A program made the position numbers and the translations under genes. Shown one piece after another: positions 58,828-64,000 of a stretch of 64,000 nucleotides of DNA. The notes below the pieces were generated by a model. That model was not told the DNA's origin, did not search any database, and worked only from the letters and a program-made list of their open reading frames with translations. How positions within the stretch are numbered: the stretch's first letter is position 1; every line of letters starts with the position of its first letter. The DNA is taken from the NCBI RefSeq assembly GCF_007827045.1, contig NZ_RPFW01000001.1, positions 1,340,519 through 1,404,518 of the forward strand, given 5' to 3'. Origin of the DNA: Trebonia kvetii. GTDB lineage: Bacteria; Actinomycetota; Actinomycetes; Streptosporangiales; Streptosporangiaceae.

Positions 58828-59487
58828 ATGAGCACTGAGACCACCCCGCTGTCCAGCACGCCCCGCACCACCCTGCGCAGGCACCGCGAGCGCGGCGAGA
58901 CCGACCGCACCGCCCTCTACCAGGTACTCGACGCCGGCCTCGTGTGCCACCTCGGCGTGGTCGCCGACGGCGATCCCGTGGTGCTGCCCACCGCCTACGG
59001 ACGCGACGGCGACACGCTGTACCTGCACGGGTCGTCGGCGAACGGTGCGTTCTGGGCCGCGGACGGTCAGCGGGTCTGCGTGACCGTCACGCACCTGGAC
59101 GGGCTTGTCGCGGCCAGGTCGGTGTTCAGCCACTCGGTCAACTACCGCAGCGCCGTCATCTTCGGCACCGCGTCCGTCGTCACGGACGAGGACGAACGGT
59201 GGCAGGCGCTGCGGGTAATCACCGACCACCTCATTCCCGGCCGCTGGGCGGCCGCCCGGCAGCCGACCACGAAGGAGATGGCGGCCACGGCCGTGATGTC
59301 GCTGCCGCTCACCGAGGCCTCGGTGAAGATCCGCACCGGGATGCCCAAGGACGACCGGGAGGACCTGGAACTCGACGTCTGGGCGGGCGTGCTGCCGGTC
59401 TCCGTGACATTCGGCGAGCCGGTCCCCGACCCGGAGCAGCGCGGCGAGATCCCGCTGCCCGCGCACATCCGCGACCGCGCCAGCTAA
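58828..59487 (+). CDS. FMN-binding split-barrel protein (pyridoxamine 5'-phosphate oxidase family)
   Basis: A 219-residue split-barrel flavoprotein of the PNPOx/NimA type: TALYQVLDAGLVCHLGVVADGDPVVLPTAYGRDGDTLYLHGSSANGAFWA, RVCVTVTHLDGLVAARSVFSHSVNYRSAVIFG, then a tail with FTEAS-like segment (PLTEASVKIRTGMPKDDREDLELDVWAG). The gene is divergent from a MocR regulator with a short gap, a common PLP-linked arrangement, so it may act on a B6 vitamer or a nitro compound. ATG 58828. Confidence 0.87.
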   Translation: MSTETTPLSSTPRTTLRRHRERGETDRTALYQVLDAGLVCHLGVVADGDPVVLPTAYGRDGDTLYLHGSSANGAFWAADGQRVCVTVTHLDGLVAARSVFSHSVNYRSAVIFGTASVVTDEDERWQALRVITDHLIPGRWAAARQPTTKEMAATAVMSLPLTEASVKIRTGMPKDDREDLELDVWAGVLPVSVTFGEPVPDPEQRGEIPLPAHIRDRAS

Positions 59488-59602
59488 TAGCCGCCTGGCC
59501 GGAGACCAGTCGATAATGATGCCAGCCGCCGGGGAAGCTCGCGGCTTTTTATCGAACTTCTGTGCTGATTGAGGCTGGGCAGGGCCGGCCGGTTCTGCAA
59601 GT

Positions 59603-61480
59603 ATGAAGCCCATGACAGGCAACACGGACACCCGGCCCTCCGTGCTCGTACGGGTGCGGGAACGGCAGGAGCTGCGGCTCGCCGCGGCGCTGTGGCACGC
59701 CGACCGGCGGTTGGCGGCGACCTGGTGGGGACTGCTCGTCGCGCGCGGCCTGCTGCCCGCCTGCTTCGCGGTCGCCACTGGCGTTCTTGTCGCCGCGGTC
59801 GAGCGTGGTTCCGGCGTCGCGGCGCCGCTGCTCGCGGTCGCGGTGGTGTTCATCGGCATGCAGGTGCTCGGCCCGCTGCACACCTCGGTGTCGGGCAACC
59901 TCGGTGACCGGGCGGCGGCCTGGCTGTATGACCTGCTGACCGCGGCGTGCGCTGCCCCGTCGGGCATCGGTCACCTGGAGGACCCCGCCCTGGCCACGGA
60001 CCTCCAGGTGGCGCGGGACTTCGACAGGGGAATGACCGGGCCGCCGCTGTCGATCTCGATGGACTTCATCGCCGCCGGCCTCGTCGAGTTCGTCGCGGGG
60101 CTCGCCCAGGCGTGCGTGCTGTTCGGCTTCGCCTGGTGGGCACCGCCGGTGCTGGCCGGCGGCTGGCTCGGCACGCACTGGCTGCTGCGCGAGAGCTCGG
60201 TCTGGCGGGACCGCAACACCCCGGAGGTCCGGCTGGCGCAGCGGGACGCCGACTACGCCTACCGGCTGGCCGTGGACCCGCCCGCGGCCAAGGAACTGCG
60301 GATTTTCGGGCTGCCCGACTGGGTGCTCGCGCGGTTCCTCGCCAGTAGACGGCGGCTGCACCAGCTCCAGTACGAGGCGACGCGGATGCGCGAGCGCTCC
60401 GTCCTGCTGAGCCTCGCCCTGGTCCTCGCGGCCAACGCGGTCGTGCTGTGGGCGCTCGGCCGCGCCGCCCTCGATCACCGGCTGGCACTCGGCGCCCTGA
60501 TCGCCTACGCCACGGCGGTGGCCGGCTCGTCGATGATCGCGTTCGGCGGCCTCAACTGGGCGCTTGACGGCACCTCCGCCTCGGCCGCGGCGGTGCTCAG
60601 GGTGACGGCCGCTATGCGCGAGGCCGACGCCGTGACCTCGGGCGGCCGCCCCGCGGATGGCCTGCCGCGGCGAGAGATCAGGTTCCGCGACGTGACCTTC
60701 GCATACCCGGCGAGCCCGGACCGCCCGGTGCTGCGCGGGCTCAGCCTGGACATCCCCGCAGGCAGCTCGCTCGCCATCGTCGGCCAGAACGGCGCGGGCA
60801 AGACCACCCTGGCCAAGCTGCTTTGCCGGCTGTACGACCCGCAGTCGGGCACGATCGAGATCGACGGCACCGACCTGCGCGATCTCGACCTTGCCGCGTG
60901 GCGCGGCCGGGTCACCGCCGTGTTCCAGGACTTCGTGCGGTTCGAGTTGAGCCTGCGAGAGAACGTCGCCCCCCGGGAAACCCCGCGGCAGCCCGGCATG
61001 GGGGAACTCGACGGCATCGTCGCCGCGGCGCTGGCCGAGGCCGGGGCGGACCGCCTGACCGGCCTGGACACCGTGCTGTCGAAGGGCTACCCAGGCGGCA
61101 CCGACCTCTCCGGCGGGCAGTGGCAGCGGGTCGCACTGGCCCGGGCGCTCGCCGCGGTACGCCTCGGCGCCGGGCTCGTGCTGCTCGACGAGCCGACGGC
61201 ACAGCTCGACGTGCGCGGCGAGATGGAGATATTCGAGCGGCTGCTCGCGGCTACCAGGTCCTGCACGACGATCCTGGTCTCGCACCGGTTCAACACCGTC
61301 AGGCACGTGGACAGGATCGCGGTGGTCGACGGCGGCGCTGTCGTCGAGCTCGGCAGCCACGACGAGCTGATGGCGCTGCGCGGCCGCTACTGGCGCATGT
61401 TCACCCTGCAGGCGGAGCGGTTCGCCGCTGGAGCGGCAGAAGAGGGCGAGGATGAGGTGGCCCTCGATGTCCTCTCCTGA
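59603..61480 (+). CDS. ABC transporter half-molecule with membrane and ATPase domains (canonical)
   Basis: A 625-residue ABC exporter subunit: membrane domain about residues 35-350 with six helices (e.g. FAVATGVLVAA; LAVAVVFIGMQVLG; VLRVTAAM), ATPase domain about 365-610 with Walker A GQNGAGKTT, signature LSGGQWQRVALARAL, Walker B GLVLLDEPTAQLD and H-loop SHRFNTV. It forms a pair with the following gene, start ATG 59603 (or 59612). The fold is exporter-like. Substrate unknown; no antibiotic or peptide cluster is adjacent. Confidence 0.9.
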   Translation: MKPMTGNTDTRPSVLVRVRERQELRLAAALWHADRRLAATWWGLLVARGLLPACFAVATGVLVAAVERGSGVAAPLLAVAVVFIGMQVLGPLHTSVSGNLGDRAAAWLYDLLTAACAAPSGIGHLEDPALATDLQVARDFDRGMTGPPLSISMDFIAAGLVEFVAGLAQACVLFGFAWWAPPVLAGGWLGTHWLLRESSVWRDRNTPEVRLAQRDADYAYRLAVDPPAAKELRIFGLPDWVLARFLASRRRLHQLQYEATRMRERSVLLSLALVLAANAVVLWALGRAALDHRLALGALIAYATAVAGSSMIAFGGLNWALDGTSASAAAVLRVTAAMREADAVTSGGRPADGLPRREIRFRDVTFAYPASPDRPVLRGLSLDIPAGSSLAIVGQNGAGKTTLAKLLCRLYDPQSGTIEIDGTDLRDLDLAAWRGRVTAVFQDFVRFELSLRENVAPRETPRQPGMGELDGIVAAALAEAGADRLTGLDTVLSKGYPGGTDLSGGQWQRVALARALAAVRLGAGLVLLDEPTAQLDVRGEMEIFERLLAATRSCTTILVSHRFNTVRHVDRIAVVDGGAVVELGSHDELMALRGRYWRMFTLQAERFAAGAAEEGEDEVALDVLS

Positions 61481-63296
61481 GGTGCCATCTCCTGACACGA
61501 CGGCGAGCGATGACATCGGGAAGCTGCCGCCCGCGCTCCGCTCGATGTGGCGGCTGTGCCGGCTCGGCTTCAGCTACGAACCGTCGCTGATGGGCGTTTC
61601 CTTCGTGCTCGCGCTGCTCGCGGCGGTACCTGACGCGCTGCTCGCCGTCTGGTTCAAGCTGCTCGGCGAGGGGCTGCTCAGGCAGGACGCGGCGCTGCTG
61701 TGGTTCGCCATCATCGCGCTCGCCGTCTCGACGGTGGCGACCTGGCTGCTGCAGACCATCTCCACCCGCCTGCAGCGGCGCTTCAGGGACAAGGTCACCA
61801 TCGCACTTGAGTCCCACGTGGCGCGGCTCCAGGCGACGATCGCCACCGTCGCGCACCAGGAGCGGCCCGAGTACCTGGACCGGCTGGCGGTGCTGCGCGA
61901 GGAAACCTACACCCTCGACCACATGTACATGTCGGTGTTCTCTACCGCCGGGTGGCTGGTGCGGCTTGGCATCACGGTAGCGCTGCTCGGCGCCGTCAAC
62001 CCGGTCCTGGTGACCCTGGTGCTGTTCGCGGTGCCGACCGTGGCCGCCACCTCATGGCGGCCCGCCGTGGAGCGCACCGCACAGGAACGCGGTGCGCAGT
62101 CCACCCGGCTCGCGACGCACCTGTACACGCTGTCCACCACGGCGGCCGCCGGCAAGGAACTGCGGGTGCTCGGCATCGGCCCGGCGCTGGCCGGCCGGCG
62201 CCGGGCCGCGTGGGAGACCTGGTACCGCCCGGTAGCCAAGGAGAGGAACCGCTCCGCCGCCTGGTACGCCGGCGGCTGGGCGATCTTCGCGCTCGGCTAC
62301 ACCGGCGCGATCGCGCTTGTCGCCGCCGGGCCCCATGCCTCGGCCTCGGGCGCCATCCTGGTGCTGACCGCGGGCGCCAGGCTGTCGTCCTACCTTGGCG
62401 CCACGGTGGGCGAGATCGGCTTCCTGCGCGGCACCTGGATGGACGGGGCGCAGCGGCTTGCCTGGCTCGAGCACTACGCCGCCGGGGTTGCGCAGCACGC
62501 GAACCTGCCCGCGCCCGAGCGCATCACCGACGGCATCAGGCTCGAGCACGTGACGTTCCGCTACCCGGGCGCGAGCCGCCCCGCCCTGGACGATGTCGAC
62601 CTGTTCCTGCCGGCCGGATCGGTCGTCGCGGTCGTCGGCGAGAACGGCGCGGGGAAGTCCACGCTGGTCAAGCTGCTCGCCAAGCTCTACTCCCCCGCAT
62701 CCGGCCGGATCCTCGTCGACGGCGCCGACCTGGCCGAGATCGACACCGCGCGGTGGCGGGAACGGCTGGCCGGGGCGTTCCAGGACTTCTTCAGGTTCGA
62801 GTTCCGCGCCGGGCAGGCGGTAGGCGTCGGTGACCTGCCGCGGCTCGACGCCGAGCCGGCGCTGGCCGCCGCGGTCGAGCGGGCAGGGGCCGCCGATCTG
62901 ATCCGCGCCCTGCCATCGGGCCTTGCCACGCAGCTCGGGCCGACCTGGGACGGCGGGGTGGACGTGTCCTTCGGCCAGTGGCAGAAGATCGCACTCGCCC
63001 GCGGGTTCATGCGGGACGAGCCGCTGCTCGTCACGCTCGACGAGCCCACGGCGGCACTGGACGCGGAGACCGAGCACCAGCTGTTCGAGCGGTACGCGGA
63101 GCGGGCGCACCTAGCCAGGCAGAGCGGGAGTGTGACGGTCCTGGTGTCGCACCGGTTCAGCACGGTCCGGATGGCCGACCTTATCGTGGTCATGGACGGT
63201 GCCCGGGTGGCCGAGTACGGTAGCCACGACGAGCTGATGGCAAGGAACGGCCGGTACGCCGAGCTCTACCGTATCCAGGCGACTGCTTACCAGTAG
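61467..63296 (+). CDS. ABC transporter half-molecule with membrane and ATPase domains (degenerate signature)
   Basis: A 609-residue partner of the previous gene (14-bp overlap; ATG 61467 behind AGGTGG; in-frame ATG 61452 possible). Six membrane helices (about 40-330), then ATPase domain with Walker A GENGAGKST and Walker B LLVTLDEPTAALD and H-loop SHRFSTV, but the signature reads VSFGQWQKIALARG, not LSGGQ. Asymmetry between the two halves is typical of heterodimeric exporters with one catalytic site. The end of the operon at 63296. Confidence 0.9.
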   Translation: MSSPEVPSPDTTASDDIGKLPPALRSMWRLCRLGFSYEPSLMGVSFVLALLAAVPDALLAVWFKLLGEGLLRQDAALLWFAIIALAVSTVATWLLQTISTRLQRRFRDKVTIALESHVARLQATIATVAHQERPEYLDRLAVLREETYTLDHMYMSVFSTAGWLVRLGITVALLGAVNPVLVTLVLFAVPTVAATSWRPAVERTAQERGAQSTRLATHLYTLSTTAAAGKELRVLGIGPALAGRRRAAWETWYRPVAKERNRSAAWYAGGWAIFALGYTGAIALVAAGPHASASGAILVLTAGARLSSYLGATVGEIGFLRGTWMDGAQRLAWLEHYAAGVAQHANLPAPERITDGIRLEHVTFRYPGASRPALDDVDLFLPAGSVVAVVGENGAGKSTLVKLLAKLYSPASGRILVDGADLAEIDTARWRERLAGAFQDFFRFEFRAGQAVGVGDLPRLDAEPALAAAVERAGAADLIRALPSGLATQLGPTWDGGVDVSFGQWQKIALARGFMRDEPLLVTLDEPTAALDAETEHQLFERYAERAHLARQSGSVTVLVSHRFSTVRMADLIVVMDGARVAEYGSHDELMARNGRYAELYRIQATAYQ

Positions 63297-63471
63297 TCAA
63301 TGAGCCGTCGCGTGGACGCGCCTGCGATGACGGCCGGCCGCGATCGCGCACGGCCGTGCTCAACCGGCGCTCAATCACCGGATGGTTCAGTAACCAGTGC
63401 AAGGGGCCGCATCGATGTAACGGCGTTTTGGCTGGCCAAACGCCTGGAGTTGGGAAAGCAGGGGGCGCGTG

Positions 63472-63681
63472 ATGAACGATATTCGCGTCGCATATCCGGG
63501 ATACGAGGAGACATCCAGGCTCGACGAGCTCCGCGCGACGGAATACGGCTACCTCGACGAGGGCGGCCATGTCTACCTCGACTACACGGGTGCCGGGATC
63601 AGCGAGCGGCCGGTCAGTTCCAGCGTCTCCAGCACGGCGTCGACCGATCCGGCCGGCACGCCGCGGAGCGCGGCGGCGTAG
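63472..63681 (+). pseudogene. 5' fragment of an aminotransferase class V-fold gene
   Basis: ATG 63472 after GGGGG starts MNDIRVAYPGYEETSRLDELRATEYGYLDEGGHVYLDYTGAG, the opening of a class V aminotransferase/cysteine desulfurase-like protein (VYLDYTGAG is the recognisable PLP-enzyme start). After about residue 42 (near 63597) the homology stops and the remaining frame is a low-complexity shadow of the minus-strand ABC gene. So only the N-terminus survives, cut at a junction around 63595-63605. Could be an assembly artefact. Confidence 0.7.
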
Positions 63682-64000
63682 CGGAGCGTGCGGGCGAGCG
63701 GCAGGGCGAGGTGGATGATGTCGTCCTGCGGGACGTAGCCGATGCTCCGTGAAGCCAGGCTCACCGCACCGGAGACGGGCGGCCGCAGGCCGCACATCGT
63801 GTCGAGCAGCGTGGTCTTGCCTGAGCCGCTCGCGCCGATGATCGCGACAAGTTCCCCGGCTCCGACGGTCAGCGAGACGTCTTGCTGCGTGACAGCTCCC
63901 GACCTGGCCTGCTGCCCGAGCGCGCGTGCCTCGATCGCAGATTGCACAGGCCCATTGTGCCCGGTATCACGCCGGGCGAGGGGCGCCGGGCCGAAGAGGG
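63582..64000 (-). pseudogene. 5' fragment of an ABC (FHA-linked type) ATP-binding gene, cut at both sides
   Basis: The minus strand encodes IEARALGQQARSGAVTQQDVSLTVGAGELVAIIGASGSGKTTLLDTMCGL (Walker A), and VPQDDIIHLALPLARTLRYAAALRG as in ABCG-type ATPases that often follow an FHA domain. It ends after LELTGRS LIPAPV and a stop at 63582, where signature (LSGGQ) and Walker B are missing. The frame is open to the window end (64000), so the gene probably starts beyond. A GTG at 63947 is a possible start. The lost 3' half abuts the broken aminotransferase fragment. Confidence 0.7.

Noticed and set aside
59549-61516. 655-codon minus-strand frame over the ABC exporter
   Set aside because: No motifs; antisense of a well-supported ABC subunit.

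Overview
The window is high-GC DNA with dense, often overlapping genes, many GTG or TTG starts, two apparently leaderless promoters, an IdeR/DtxR-type iron box and long reading frames on the antisense strand of most genes. Together these point to an actinomycete chromosome, probably a soil Streptosporangiales- or Frankia-like organism. The lineage is inferred from style and gene content; no taxonomic marker is present.

Layout. 1-0.5 kb: cut 5' part of an IS630-like transposase with two tandem HTH units. 0.5-4.4 kb: NAD kinase, an agmatinase-family ureohydrolase, a serine beta-lactamase-like hydrolase and a small conserved protein. 4.4-5.7 kb: a stand-alone ParA plus small partner gene behind a repeat-rich operator, looking like a plasmid or integrative-element remnant. 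5.7-18.7 kb: a fatty-acid/steroid-type acyl-CoA region (ADP-forming acyl-CoA synthetase, acyl-CoA dehydrogenases, Cys-less thiolase plus DUF35 partner, SDRs, MaoC hydratase, odd phosphatase) with a TetR regulator; a TAGAA-N5-TTCTA palindrome recurs in its promoters. 18.7-23.1 kb: MBL-fold hydrolase, P-loop kinase and a secreted GH3 glycosidase. 23.2-32.3 kb: a Liv-type ABC uptake operon with fused permeases and a substrate-binding gene interrupted by one in-frame amber codon, then an SDR / double HbpS-GlcG / PanE operon and a divergent IclR regulator; an identical style of palindrome precedes both operons. 32.4-33.2 kb: bacterioferritin-associated ferredoxin behind an iron box, and bacterioferritin. 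33.2-42.3 kb: membrane protein, DinB-like protein, a short Rho paralogue with a hairpin over its ribosome site, GH1 glycosidase, HxlR regulator, hot-dog thioesterase, and an MFS exporter divergent from its TetR regulator with three shared operators. 42.4-47 kb: a giant PAS/GAF/histidine kinase/receiver/PP2C/RsbW-like polypeptide coupled to a STAS protein. 47-57 kb: SDRs, VOC protein, quinone oxidoreductase, sterol-desaturase-like hydroxylase, Kup potassium transporter, FAH-family dehydratase, membrane protein and a beta-propeller protein. 57-63.3 kb: MocR/PdxR-like regulator divergent from an FMN-binding protein, and a two-gene ABC exporter. 63.4-64 kb: a rearrangement junction joining two truncated 5' gene fragments.

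How the genes work together. Two catabolic regulons stand out. The TetR-linked one looks like activation and beta-oxidation of a branched or sterol-like acyl-CoA, ending in an aldol cleavage. The IclR-linked one couples a Liv-type importer to a reductase/dehydrogenase/heme-binding-domain operon of unknown substrate, and is the best candidate for an undescribed pathway. The ParA module, the nested palindrome at 12.9 kb, the amber-interrupted binding protein and the broken junction at the right edge are the main structural oddities. No rRNA, tRNA or CRISPR array was seen.
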